From Pseudomonas costantinii (lineage in GTDB: Bacteria > Pseudomonadota > Gammaproteobacteria > Pseudomonadales > Pseudomonadaceae), in the NCBI RefSeq assembly GCF_001870435.1, contig NZ_MDDR01000065.1, forward strand, positions 213,827-277,826: a DNA stretch of 64,000 nucleotides, in the 5' to 3' direction. Position 1 is the stretch's first letter. Every line of letters starts with the position of its first letter. Below, piece after piece: positions 16,329-24,460 of the stretch. The position numbers were made by a program, and so were the translations under genes. Below the pieces are notes generated by a model that saw only the letters and a list, made by a program, of their open reading frames with translations, was not told the origin of the DNA and made no database searches.

Positions 16329-16982
16329 CTACCCCTTCGCCTCACGGATAATCTGACGAATCGCCCCGACAAAGGCTTCAGCCGGCTGGCCACCGCTGAC
16401 CGCATATTGACCGTTAAACACGATGGTCGGCACCGAGGTAACACCCCGAGAAACCCACAGTTGTTCCTCTTCACGAACCTCAGCCACATACTCGTCGGAG
16501 GCCAGAATCTCGGCCGCGCGCTTGATATCCAAGCCGACACTTTCGGCGATGATCGCCAGGGTCGCGTGGTCGGACGGGTCCTGCCCATCGGTGAAGTAGG
16601 CTTTGAACAGCGCTTCCTTGAGGTTGTACTGCAAGCCTTCAAGCCCGGCCCAATGCAGCAGGCGGTGAGCGTCGAAGGTGTTGTAGATACGGCTCTGGCC
16701 GTCGGTGCGAAAGGCAAACCCCAACTCAGCGCCCATGTCGCGGATACGCGCACGGTTAGCCTGGGATTCTTCAGCGGTAGAGCCGTATTTTTCGGTGATG
16801 TGCTCGACGATGTTTTGCCCTTCAGCAGGCATCTTCGGGTTCAGCTCGAACGGCTGGAAATGAATCTCAGCCTGCACTTCGCCGCCAAGCTGGTCGAGGG
16901 CTTCGGTCAGGCCACGCAGGCCGATGATGCACCAGGGGCAAGACACGTCGCTGACGAAATCGATTTTCAGGGGAGTACTCAT
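16329..16982 (-). CDS. DsbA-family oxidoreductase, FrnE-like
   Basis: This cytoplasmic thioredoxin-fold protein has 217 aa and a CPWC active site near the N-terminus (DFVSDVSCPWCIIGL). It also has the FrnE/2-hydroxychromene-2-carboxylate isomerase pattern: EIHFQPFELNPKMP, then a helical insert, then GVTSVPTIVFNGQYAVSGGQP, with the cis-proline in SVPT. FrnE homologues act as disulfide isomerases and are linked to oxidative stress. The ATG at 16982 is chosen for the short N-terminus before the redox site; a longer frame upstream has no support. It is preceded by the alpha/beta hydrolase gene on the same strand. Confidence 0.88.
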   Translation of the reverse strand: MSTPLKIDFVSDVSCPWCIIGLRGLTEALDQLGGEVQAEIHFQPFELNPKMPAEGQNIVEHITEKYGSTAEESQANRARIRDMGAELGFAFRTDGQSRIYNTFDAHRLLHWAGLEGLQYNLKEALFKAYFTDGQDPSDHATLAIIAESVGLDIKRAAEILASDEYVAEVREEEQLWVSRGVTSVPTIVFNGQYAVSGGQPAEAFVGAIRQIIREAKG

Positions 16983-17037
16983 GGCAGGCAACCTCGCTGG
17001 CATTCTTGCGCCGTAAAAGCTGCACGATACACCAAAC

Positions 17038-18057
17038 TCACAGCACCTTCGAAGGCTCCCCCAGGTCAATCTGCGCCCAGTGTGCGGCATCTTCGCGATG
17101 GGCTTGCAGGTACGGCAACACCGCCGTCAGCAACTGCGCTTTGAACGCCTCCTGGAAACGATGAGCCATGCCAGGGATCAGTTTCAGCTCGCTGCCCTGG
17201 ATATGCGCGGCCAAATGCACACCGTGCATCACCGGCAACAACGGATCGGCGGTGCCATGCACCACCAGGGTTGGCACACGCAATTGATTGAGCAACGGGA
17301 CACGGCTGGGTTCGGCGAGGATCGCCATGATCTGGCGCTTGACCCCGTCCGGGTTGAAGGCGCGGTCGTAGGACAGCGCCGCCTGGTGCAGCAACGCTTG
17401 TCGATCATCTTTCACGTAAGGGCTGCCCAACGCCGCCAGCAAGTCGGCCTGTTGCTCCAGTGCCACTTCACGATTGGGCGCGCTGCGCCGTGACAGCAAT
17501 TGCACCAGCGCGGCACTCGGCGCCGGCAAGCCTTCGGCACCGGAGCTGGTCATGATCAGCGTCAGGCTCTCAACCCGTTGCGGTGCCATGGCTGCCAGGT
17601 GCTGGGCAATCATGCCGCCCATGCTCGCGCCCAGCACATGGAATTGCTGGATCTGCAACGCGTCCATCAAACCCAGGGCGTCATCGGCCATGTCGGTCAG
17701 CGTGTACGGCGCCGCCACCGGCAGGCCGAGCTTGTAGCGCAGCACTTCAAACGTCAGGTTGGCGCTGGCCGGAGCCTGCCGCCAAGTGGACAGGCCGACA
17801 TCTCGGTTGTCATAGCGAATCACCCGAAAACCTTGTTGGCACAGGGCGACCACTACCTCATCGGGCCAGTGGATCAACTGCCCGCCCAGCCCCATCACCA
17901 GCAACAAGGCAGGATCGGACGCACGGCCGATGCTCTGATAGGCGATGCTCACCTTATCCAGGTCGACCGTTTGAGTCGGGACATTGACATCACATCGAGA
18001 CGCCGCAAAAGACGGCAGGCCGAACAATAGAGCGGCCAGTAAAAACAACACGCGCAT
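17038..18057 (-). CDS. Exported alpha/beta hydrolase under a MetR box
   Basis: A 339-residue alpha/beta hydrolase with an N-terminal signal peptide (MRVLFLLAALLFGLPSFAAS), so probably periplasmic or secreted. The nucleophile serine is in HVLGASMGGMIAQ, the acid in LVVHGTADPLLP and the histidine in IPGMAHRF, giving a complete triad. RYDNRDVGLST is typical of haloperoxidase/epoxide-hydrolase-like members. The ATG at 18057 is chosen to place the signal peptide first. A perfect MetR-type box lies 44 bases upstream, so the gene may be regulated by the divergent metR. The substrate is unknown. Confidence 0.85.
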   Translation of the reverse strand: MRVLFLLAALLFGLPSFAASRCDVNVPTQTVDLDKVSIAYQSIGRASDPALLLVMGLGGQLIHWPDEVVVALCQQGFRVIRYDNRDVGLSTWRQAPASANLTFEVLRYKLGLPVAAPYTLTDMADDALGLMDALQIQQFHVLGASMGGMIAQHLAAMAPQRVESLTLIMTSSGAEGLPAPSAALVQLLSRRSAPNREVALEQQADLLAALGSPYVKDDRQALLHQAALSYDRAFNPDGVKRQIMAILAEPSRVPLLNQLRVPTLVVHGTADPLLPVMHGVHLAAHIQGSELKLIPGMAHRFQEAFKAQLLTAVLPYLQAHREDAAHWAQIDLGEPSKVL

Positions 18058-18100
18058 GAAAAACACCGAAACGCAGAACCCCAGTAGAGCGCGAGTCTGA

Positions 18101-18113
18101 TGAAGTTTGTTCA
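18101..18113. promoter_or_regulatory. MetR binding site
   Basis: TGAAGTTTGTTCA matches the TGAA-N5-TTCA consensus of MetR exactly. It sits between the alpha/beta hydrolase (start 18057, minus) and metR (start 18240, plus), so it could serve autoregulation of metR and control of the hydrolase. Confidence 0.75.
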
Positions 18114-18239
18114 AGCGCGCTGCCACAGTTGCGTGACAGTTTGATGAAGAGTGCCCAGCGGTCATGGTCGACACGAGCTGCAACATGAGACAAACTCACG
18201 CCATCCAGTTTTGTCACAAATTATCTTCATGGAGAGCCC

Positions 18240-19157
18240 GTGCTCGAAATCCGTCACCTCAAGACCCTGCACGCCCTGCGCGAAGCCGACAGCCTGGTGG
18301 AAGCTGCCGAACGCCTGCACCTGACGCAGTCGGCGCTGTCCCACCAGTTCAAGGAGCTGGAAGAACGCTTGGGCATGCCGCTGTTCGTGCGCAAGACCAA
18401 GCCGGTGCGCTTCACCAGCGCCGGCCTGCGTCTGCTGCAATTGGCCGATGCGACCCTGCCGCTGCTGCGCGGCGCCGAGCGTGATATCGCACGTTTGGCT
18501 GGCGGTACTGCCGGACGCTTGCACATGGCGATCGAATGCCACAGTTGCTTTCAGTGGCTGATGCCGACCATCGACCAGTTCCGCGATGCGTGGCCGGAAG
18601 TCGAACTCGACCTGGCCTCGGGTTTTGCCTTCGCGCCGCTGCCGGCCCTGGCGCGTGGCGACCTGGACCTGGTGGTGACCTCCGACCCGCTGGAACTGCC
18701 GGGCATCACCTATGTGCCGCTGTTCACCTACGAAGCCATGTTGGCCGTGGCGAACCAGCATGCACTGGCGAACAAGTCGTATATCGTGCCGGAAGACCTG
18801 CTCATCGAAACCTTGATCACCTACCCGGTGGAACGCGACCGCCTGGACATCTTCACCCGCTTCCTTGAGCCCGCCGATGTGGAACCGGCCCAGGTGCGCA
18901 CCTCGGAACTGACGGTGATGATGATGCAACTGGTGGCCAGCGGCCGTGGCGTGTGTGGGATGCCGCATTGGGCGCTGCATGAATACAGTTCGCGCGGGTA
19001 TGTGAAAGCCAAGCGCTTGGGTGAGAAAGGGTTGTTTGCGACGCTGTATGCGGGAATTCGTGCGGACATGCTGGACGCGCCGTATATGCGCGACTTCCTG
19101 CTGACGGCCAAGGACACGTCGTTTTCCACATTGGATGGGGTCAGTGCGGTGCGCTAG
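18240..19157 (+). CDS. metR: LysR-family methionine regulator MetR
   Basis: This regulator of methionine biosynthesis uses homocysteine as co-effector in the known family. It has a winged helix-turn-helix at residues 1-60 (AAERLHLTQSALSHQFKELEERLGMPLFVR) and a substrate-binding-like effector domain. The AIECHSCFQWLMPTIDQFR segment is characteristic of MetR. The start is GTG at 18240 with GGAGAG upstream. The 305-residue length is normal. metE, the classical target often found beside metR, is not adjacent here; instead an exported hydrolase is divergent. The 3' end overlaps the convergent GNAT gene by four bases. Confidence 0.92.
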   Translation: MLEIRHLKTLHALREADSLVEAAERLHLTQSALSHQFKELEERLGMPLFVRKTKPVRFTSAGLRLLQLADATLPLLRGAERDIARLAGGTAGRLHMAIECHSCFQWLMPTIDQFRDAWPEVELDLASGFAFAPLPALARGDLDLVVTSDPLELPGITYVPLFTYEAMLAVANQHALANKSYIVPEDLLIETLITYPVERDRLDIFTRFLEPADVEPAQVRTSELTVMMMQLVASGRGVCGMPHWALHEYSSRGYVKAKRLGEKGLFATLYAGIRADMLDAPYMRDFLLTAKDTSFSTLDGVSAVR

Positions 19158-19657
19158 GAAGTGAGCTCACGCCACATATGGATCTTGTCGAAGTAATCGA
19201 CACCCACCCGCACCGCCAGCGGCTCCAGGCCGAATTGGATAAAACCGCACCGCTGGTAGAGCGCAAACGCTGCGTCATTACCAGCGGTGACGGTCAGTTG
19301 GATCAGTTTGAGCCGGGGCTGTTTGCGCGCTTCGTCGAGCGCCGCCTCCACCAACTGACGGCCCAAGCCTTTGTGCTGATAAACCTCGGTCACGTACATG
19401 CCGAACAAGGTCACCTTGTGTCGCGCCTTCTCACGGGGCTCGAATGCCAGGCCGACAATACCTGCCAATTCATCCCCGTCGAAACCACCGAGCAGCCGAT
19501 CCAACGGGTTGTCCAGGCGCTTTTCCCACCAGCTCAACGGCATCAAAGCACGCTCCGCCACGCTGGAGGTGAACGCTTGGGGATAGGCGCCGTATGCCTC
19601 AAGCATCAATGCTCGATAAGCCTCGGCGTCGTTAACCCCAAGCGTGCGGATGATCAT
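19154..19657 (-). CDS. GNAT family N-acetyltransferase
   Basis: A single-domain GNAT of 167 aa. The acetyl-CoA loop is seen in FGMYVTEVYQHKGLGRQLVEAALDEA (Q/R-x-x-G-x-G/A form) and the C-terminal strand in NDAAFALYQRCGFIQFGLEP. The substrate cannot be inferred. Its start codon overlaps the NUDIX stop, so the two are co-transcribed, and it converges on metR. Confidence 0.88.
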   Translation of the reverse strand: MIIRTLGVNDAEAYRALMLEAYGAYPQAFTSSVAERALMPLSWWEKRLDNPLDRLLGGFDGDELAGIVGLAFEPREKARHKVTLFGMYVTEVYQHKGLGRQLVEAALDEARKQPRLKLIQLTVTAGNDAAFALYQRCGFIQFGLEPLAVRVGVDYFDKIHMWRELTS

Positions 19658-20076
19658 GCGTTGCAGGTCGTCTCAGTCAATGATGCGCGATAAAACGGCA
19701 GGATCAAGTCGCGTGTCAACGGAGCCAATTGCAGACCACCATCTCCGGCAGGGTCGATCCAGCGCACTTCTTCGATTTCAGCCGCGGGTGTTACCGGCAC
19801 GTCGATATGCACCTGGAACAACTCGGCTTCCACGGTAAAACCTGGCTCGTTGGCAGCAGGGGCCGAGAAGTGGCCGAGGTAGACGGCGTCGCTTGGCTCG
19901 ATGTGCAAATTCAGCTCTTCGTGCAGTTCACGGGCGAGCGCCTCGGCAGGCTGCTCACCGGCATCGATCTTGCCGCCAGGTTGCATGAACGCCTGTGTGC
20001 CGCGCTTGCGCACCAGCAGGGTTTGGCCGTCGCTGCCGATCAGAAGGGCGGCGGCGATGCGGATGGTAGAGGTCAT
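19654..20076 (-). CDS. NUDIX hydrolase
   Basis: A 140-residue NUDIX enzyme. The box is complete: GGKIDAGEQPAEALARELHEEL, matching G-x5-E-x7-R-E-U-x-E-E-x-G-U at nearly all positions (last Gly replaced by Asn). Such enzymes cleave nucleoside diphosphates linked to another group; the GTQAFMQPGGKI segment resembles MutT/NudG-like housecleaning members. It overlaps the GNAT gene downstream. No specific substrate is claimed. Confidence 0.88.
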   Translation of the reverse strand: MTSTIRIAAALLIGSDGQTLLVRKRGTQAFMQPGGKIDAGEQPAEALARELHEELNLHIEPSDAVYLGHFSAPAANEPGFTVEAELFQVHIDVPVTPAAEIEEVRWIDPAGDGGLQLAPLTRDLILPFYRASLTETTCNA

Positions 20077-20134
20077 GAAAAGGTCACCTTAAACACAAAG
20101 GCGCAAGGATCACATGGCATTTAAATCAGAACAA

Positions 20135-20250
20135 CCGTAGCAGCTGTCGAGCACCCGCGAGGCTGCGTTGGGCGCGACTCGATGCCCGTACCTGGCGCAA
20201 TAGTGGCAGAGCTGCCGACGTAGCCTCGCTGGCGCTCGACAACGGCTACG
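20135..20250. repeat. Second, diverged copy of the inverted repeat
   Basis: The left arm at 20135-20168 begins CCGTAGCAGCTGTCGAGC as in the copy at 7587. The right arm near 20218-20250 carries GTAGCCTCGCTGGCGCTCGA. Arm pairing is imperfect here (for example ACCCGCG against CGCTGGC). It lies between the NUDIX gene promoter region and the regulator gene end. Confidence 0.82.
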
Positions 20251-21583
20251 ACAACTCAGCGTAATCTTTGATAAATACGCTATAGCGCGCGCCTTCCATG
20301 GTTTCAAAGGCAATCAACTTATCCACCAGCGGCAGGTTCAACACTTTGCCGGCGTTGAGCAGCAACATACCGCTATCTGCATTCAAATTACGCGCCAGCA
20401 CCATGCCCGCTTCCAACTCGCGGGTGCCCAGCACTTTTACGTTGGGGTCTCCCAGGGTCACGTCATTGAGGTAGGTGGCACACACCAACACAAAGTCTTC
20501 GACCATCTGCGGGTCATAGAACCTCCCGGCGTATTTGCGGATATACAGCAGCGCTTCGTCGCTGTTCATCTGCCGTTCCAGGATCAGGCCTTTTTGCAGC
20601 TCGATAAAGTCGACTGCCAGTTTCAGCAAGCGCGAACCTGCAGGGATCGCTTCACCTTTGAGGTGGTCGGGAAAACCGCTGCCATCCCAGCGTTCCTGGT
20701 GATGGCGGATCAGGCGCGCGGCGTCCTTCATCGGCTCCAGGGTCATCAGCAACGATTCACTTTGGGTGGCATAGGCGCGATAGCGTTCCCGGTCGCTGCC
20801 GTGCAACAAGTCCGAAGGCGAGGCCATCATGCTGTCGCTCCAGCTCAACTTGCCGATGTTGTAGAGCGCCGCAGCCATGGTCAGGTCGCGGTTGCTGGCG
20901 GAGTCCACACCGTGGGTCACGCTCCAGGTGCGCACCAGTTCGATGATCTGCCGGTTGGTTTGCTTGGCGCGCGGCAGGCGCAAGTTGGCCAGCAGCGAAA
21001 ACACCTCAGTGCCGGTGGCGTAGCTGTGCTTGAGTTCTTCATAGGCCAAATCGAGCATATCGGCGGTTTGCTGCAGCTCGCTGGTGCGCGAAGCCACGTG
21101 TTTTTCCAAAGAGGCATTGAGCCGCTTGAGTTCTTCGTTTTGCTGCAAGGTCAGTTGTTCCAGGCGCAGACGTTCACGCTCGGAATGTTGATGGGCGAGG
21201 GATTGGCGCAGCGCCAACAGCAATTCTTCATCGTTCCAGGGTTTGCTGAGGTAGCGGTAGATCTCGCCTTCGTTGATGGCTTTGACAATCAGCGTCCGGT
21301 CGGTTTCGCCAGTCAGCAGGATGCGTACCGTGTGGGGATAGTGTTGATGGATATGCGCCAGCAACGAGGCACCGTCCATGTCCGGCAGGCGTGCAGCACT
21401 CATGACCAGATCAATGGTTTGGTTGGCGAGAATAGCCAGGGCATCAGCGGCGCAGATCGCGCTGTGCAGTTCGAAAGGTTCCAGCCGCAGCAGTTGCGTC
21501 AGGCTGTGCAATACGTCCGAGTGGGCGTCGATCAACAGCACCACAGGGCGGTCGGCATCGGTGAAAGTAACTGACTCTCCCAT
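20246..21583 (-). CDS. Response regulator with degenerate receiver and YN-GYP domain
   Basis: 445 residues: a receiver domain (about 10-130), a coiled-coil linker (about 130-180) and an HD-GYP-type domain (about 190-400). Both catalytic sites are altered. The phosphoacceptor position reads MSAARLPDMDG, with Ala where Asp is expected. The metal-binding HD pair of HHDIGK is replaced by Tyr-Asn (AALYNIGKLSW). The GYP region is retained as HHQERWDGSGFP. I recall the same YN-GYP change in P. aeruginosa PA2572, a regulator of motility and virulence that lacks expected c-di-GMP phosphodiesterase chemistry. This is probably its orthologue and acts by protein contact. The last bases overlap the repeat arm. 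Confidence 0.88.
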   Translation of the reverse strand: MGESVTFTDADRPVVLLIDAHSDVLHSLTQLLRLEPFELHSAICAADALAILANQTIDLVMSAARLPDMDGASLLAHIHQHYPHTVRILLTGETDRTLIVKAINEGEIYRYLSKPWNDEELLLALRQSLAHQHSERERLRLEQLTLQQNEELKRLNASLEKHVASRTSELQQTADMLDLAYEELKHSYATGTEVFSLLANLRLPRAKQTNRQIIELVRTWSVTHGVDSASNRDLTMAAALYNIGKLSWSDSMMASPSDLLHGSDRERYRAYATQSESLLMTLEPMKDAARLIRHHQERWDGSGFPDHLKGEAIPAGSRLLKLAVDFIELQKGLILERQMNSDEALLYIRKYAGRFYDPQMVEDFVLVCATYLNDVTLGDPNVKVLGTRELEAGMVLARNLNADSGMLLLNAGKVLNLPLVDKLIAFETMEGARYSVFIKDYAELS

Positions 21584-21698
21584 GGGACACCTCGGATCGT
21601 CGATATGCGTTCCTTAAGGTCGGGGCCACCGCCTCCTGGCGTTTACTGAGTAGTCTAGTCGGTTTTTCAAGAATGATGGCTTTACGATATCAACCCAT

Positions 21699-21727
21699 AA
21701 AAAAACCGCTCTGGAAACGAGAGCGGT
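21699..21727 (-). terminator. Rho-independent terminator of rpmE2
   Basis: On the minus strand ACCGCTCT pairs perfectly with AGAGCGGT around a 7-base loop and is followed by seven T residues. It lies 24 bases after the L31B stop codon, so no second gene follows in that operon. Confidence 0.9.
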
Positions 21728-21750
21728 CTTCGAGGTGAAACACAAATCCC

Positions 21751-22023
21751 TCAGGCGTCGGCTTTTTTCGGGTTAGAGCCGAACGACGCGAAACGCTTGT
21801 TGAACCCGGCAATCCGCCCTTCGACCTGAGTCTTGCGCTGTTGACCGGTGTAGATCGGGTGTGAGGCGCTGGATACATCCAACGGGATATACGGGTAAAT
21901 GTTGCCGTCGCTGTGTTTATGGGTGCGATCGCTGTCGGCGGTGGAACCAATCAGGAAGAACACGTCGGCGGCGGTGTCGTGAAACAGCACGGTGCGGTAG
22001 TCGGGATGGATACCAGCTTTCAT
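21751..22023 (-). CDS. rpmE2: Ribosomal protein L31 type B (zinc-independent)
   Basis: This 90-residue L31 has no cysteine at all. It is therefore the C-minus, zinc-free paralogue that replaces the zinc-binding L31 when zinc is scarce. The family core MKAGIHPDYRTVLFHDTA and SASHPIYTGQQRKTQVEGRI is clear. ATG 22023 is chosen because the conserved sequence starts there and GGAGG lies upstream. A Zur-like palindrome is located 31 bases before the start. The type B L36 gene that often accompanies it is absent; a terminator follows directly. Confidence 0.95.
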   Translation of the reverse strand: MKAGIHPDYRTVLFHDTAADVFFLIGSTADSDRTHKHSDGNIYPYIPLDVSSASHPIYTGQQRKTQVEGRIAGFNKRFASFGSNPKKADA

Positions 22024-22053
22024 AGAGCCTCCGGGGCGTTTGGGTGCATTCAA

Positions 22054-22072
22054 TGTGTTATACAGTAACACA
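22054..22072. promoter_or_regulatory. Zur-like operator upstream of rpmE2
   Basis: TGTGTTA and TAACACA form a perfect 7-base inverted repeat around TACAG. The core GTTATACAGTAAC has the GTTAT-N3-(A/G)TAAC form of zinc-uptake-regulator boxes, and the same core form occurs upstream of the zinc receptor gene at 55909. Confidence 0.75.
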
Positions 22073-22123
22073 AATCATGCACTCAAACGAGAACCTATTG
22101 CAATAAGAATAGGCCTGGAAAGT

Positions 22124-23449
22124 CTATGCGGCTTCCTGGAAGTCCATTTCCGGTGGCTGTTGCGAAAAGCCACGCGTCAGAAAACCCAGGTAAACCAGCC
22201 CGATTGCCAACCACATCACCCCCAGGTAAATCGCCAGGTGATCGAGACTGACCATCAGCCACAAATCCGCCACCAGACCGATGGCAGGGAATACCAGAAA
22301 CAGGATCAACTCACGCACACCGCGCCCTTTCGCACCGATCCAGTAGTGGAAGATCACCGACAAGTTCACCAAACTGAAGGCCAGGAACGCGCCGAAGTTG
22401 ATGAACGAGGTGGAGGTGGTCACATCCAGCTTCAACGCCAGCAACGCCACAACCGCGCACAACAGAATGCTGTTGACCGGCGTGCCGAAGCGCACATGCA
22501 AAGTGCCGAAGAACGATTTAGGCAACACGCCGTCGCGGCCCATCGCGAATAACAAGCGCGAACCACTGGCCTGGGCCGACAGCCCTGAAGCGAACTGACC
22601 GACAATCAGCCCAATCAGGAAGATCGACACAAACAGGTCGCCACCAATATTGCGCGCGATTTCGTACGCCGCCGAATCCACATTGGCGAACTCGAATGAC
22701 GGATGAGCGATCTGCACAAAGTAGGACACCGCCACGAAGATCAGCCCGCCGATCAAGGTGATCAACATGATCGCCCGAGGGATGGTACGACGTGGGTCGC
22801 GGGTTTCTTCGGTGAGGGTACTGACCGCGTCAAAACCCAGGAACGAATAGCAGGCGATAGCCGCGCCGCTCATGATCAATGGCATTTGCATCTGGCCGTT
22901 GAAGAACGGGGTGAGGGTCCACAACGGCTTGCTCGCATCGCCGCCGATGTAGTGGATGCACAACGCCACAAACGCAATCAGCACCAAAAACTGCACCAGC
23001 ATCAGCAAGGCATTGATGCCGTTGGCCAGCTTGAGGCCGACGATATTGATGGCGCTGGTGATGCCGATAAACGCCAGCACCCAGACCCACTGCGGCACCG
23101 AGGGAAACGCAGAATTGAGATACGCCGCGCCGATCAGCCAGATCGCCATGGGCAAAAACAGATAGTCGAGCAACACCGCCCAACCGGCGATAAAGCCCAG
23201 CTTGGGGCTGATCGCCTTGCGCACATAGCTGTAGGCGGAACCGGCTACCGGGAAAGCCGAGGCCATGCGCCCGTAACTCATGGCGGTAAAGAACATCGCC
23301 ACCAGGGCCGCCAGGTACGCGGCGGGCACCATGCCGGCGGTGGATTGCGCCAGGATGCCGAAGGTGCCGAGCACAATGATTGGCGTCATATAGGCGATGC
23401 CAAACAGCACCACCGACCCTAACGACAGGGTGCGTTGCAAACGAGCCAT
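22124..23449 (-). CDS. APC-family amino acid/polyamine permease
   Basis: A 441-residue protein with about twelve hydrophobic segments, of the amino acid-polyamine-organocation superfamily. The N-terminal SLGSVVLFGIAYMTPIIVLG helix and the conserved YSFLGFDAVSTLTEETRDPRRTIPRAI loop resemble PuuP-type putrescine importers and related permeases. The substrate is not proven. On the minus strand it lies downstream of the nitrilase-family gene with a hairpin between them. An amidase acting on an amide or carbamoyl amine is compatible with polyamine or amide uptake. Confidence 0.85.
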   Translation of the reverse strand: MARLQRTLSLGSVVLFGIAYMTPIIVLGTFGILAQSTAGMVPAAYLAALVAMFFTAMSYGRMASAFPVAGSAYSYVRKAISPKLGFIAGWAVLLDYLFLPMAIWLIGAAYLNSAFPSVPQWVWVLAFIGITSAINIVGLKLANGINALLMLVQFLVLIAFVALCIHYIGGDASKPLWTLTPFFNGQMQMPLIMSGAAIACYSFLGFDAVSTLTEETRDPRRTIPRAIMLITLIGGLIFVAVSYFVQIAHPSFEFANVDSAAYEIARNIGGDLFVSIFLIGLIVGQFASGLSAQASGSRLLFAMGRDGVLPKSFFGTLHVRFGTPVNSILLCAVVALLALKLDVTTSTSFINFGAFLAFSLVNLSVIFHYWIGAKGRGVRELILFLVFPAIGLVADLWLMVSLDHLAIYLGVMWLAIGLVYLGFLTRGFSQQPPEMDFQEAA

Positions 23450-23522
23450 GAGCGATTCTCCGCTGATTTATTAGATTTATGGCAGAACTGAAGTCGGTGA
23501 AGCGGATGCTTTTATTAGAGTG

Positions 23523-23541
23523 CAGGCCCTTGCAGGGCCTG
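23523..23541. terminator. Hairpin between amidase and permease genes
   Basis: CAGGCCCT pairs perfectly with AGGGCCTG across a TGC loop. On the plus strand it is followed by TTATTT. It may weaken read-through from the amidase gene into the permease gene. Confidence 0.4.
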
Positions 23542-23546
23542 TTATT

Positions 23547-24368
23547 TCAGGTCGTTGGAATCAACAACTCGCGAGTCCCATCGCTGCGCTCAATCACCTC
23601 ACCCGGCAACTTCAAGCGTTGGTCATCCAGGTAGCGGTAGTCCTTGCGAGCCGCCGCCAGTTGGTCGAGATCCAGCTCAACCGTAAATTGCCCTTCCTCA
23701 CGCCCAGCCTCGAACAGCAACGTGCCAATCGGGTCCACCAGGGCGCTGCCACCGGCAAACAACAGCCCGTCATCGCCCTCTTCCACCCGGTTGACCATCA
23801 GCGCAAACGCCTGATTTTCCTGGGCGCGAGCCATGATTGCGGTGCGGTGCGTCGGGCCATACGGGTCCATATTGCCGTTGGTGACAATCAGCAACTCGGC
23901 GCCCAATTGCGCCAAGGCGCGGGCGGTTTCCGGGAATTCGATGTCGTAGCAGATCAGCAGGCCGACGCGCACGCCGTTCCAAAGGCAAGTGGCGTAGCGA
24001 TCGCCCGGGGTGAACACGCCGCGATCCGAAGCCCACAGGTGGGTCTTGCGATAACGCAGGGCGATGCCTTCCGGGGTGATCAGCAAGGTGGTGTTAAAGA
24101 ATTGGCCGCTATCAGCCTCGGCCATGCCGATCACTACCGCGATATTGCGCGCTCGGGCGGCCTGGATAATCGCCTGTACGGTCGGGCCATCCACGGGCTC
24201 AGCGATGTCGGCAACCGTTTCGGCCGTCGGGAAGCCCATCAGGTGGGTTTCCGGGAATACGATCAGTTGTGTATCACCAGCGCAGGCAGCAATTGCCGCC
24301 AAGGCGCGCTCAAGGTTGTAAGCTGTGCCGTTATCACGACCTGCCAACTGGGCAAATTCGACCTTCAT
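23547..24368 (-). CDS. Carbon-nitrogen hydrolase (nitrilase superfamily amidase)
   Basis: A 273-residue single-domain amidase of the nitrilase superfamily. The catalytic Glu-Lys-Cys triad is visible: Glu in LIVFPETHLMGFP, Lys in LRYRKTHLW and Cys in LLICYDIEFPE. These enzymes hydrolyse amides, nitriles or N-carbamoyl compounds; NGNMDPYGPTHR is typical of the aliphatic amidase-like branch. It is divergent from a LuxR-type regulator, which may control it, and followed by an APC permease. A pathway for degrading an imported amide is plausible but unproven. Confidence 0.87.
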   Translation of the reverse strand: MKVEFAQLAGRDNGTAYNLERALAAIAACAGDTQLIVFPETHLMGFPTAETVADIAEPVDGPTVQAIIQAARARNIAVVIGMAEADSGQFFNTTLLITPEGIALRYRKTHLWASDRGVFTPGDRYATCLWNGVRVGLLICYDIEFPETARALAQLGAELLIVTNGNMDPYGPTHRTAIMARAQENQAFALMVNRVEEGDDGLLFAGGSALVDPIGTLLFEAGREEGQFTVELDLDQLAAARKDYRYLDDQRLKLPGEVIERSDGTRELLIPTT

Positions 24369-24460
24369 GGGAAATCCTGTTTTTTATCTGTGGCGCAGTA
24401 TGCGCAGCCACACCCGCCGGGGAAATCACGCCACCGGGGTAACCCTATGGGGGTAGACGA

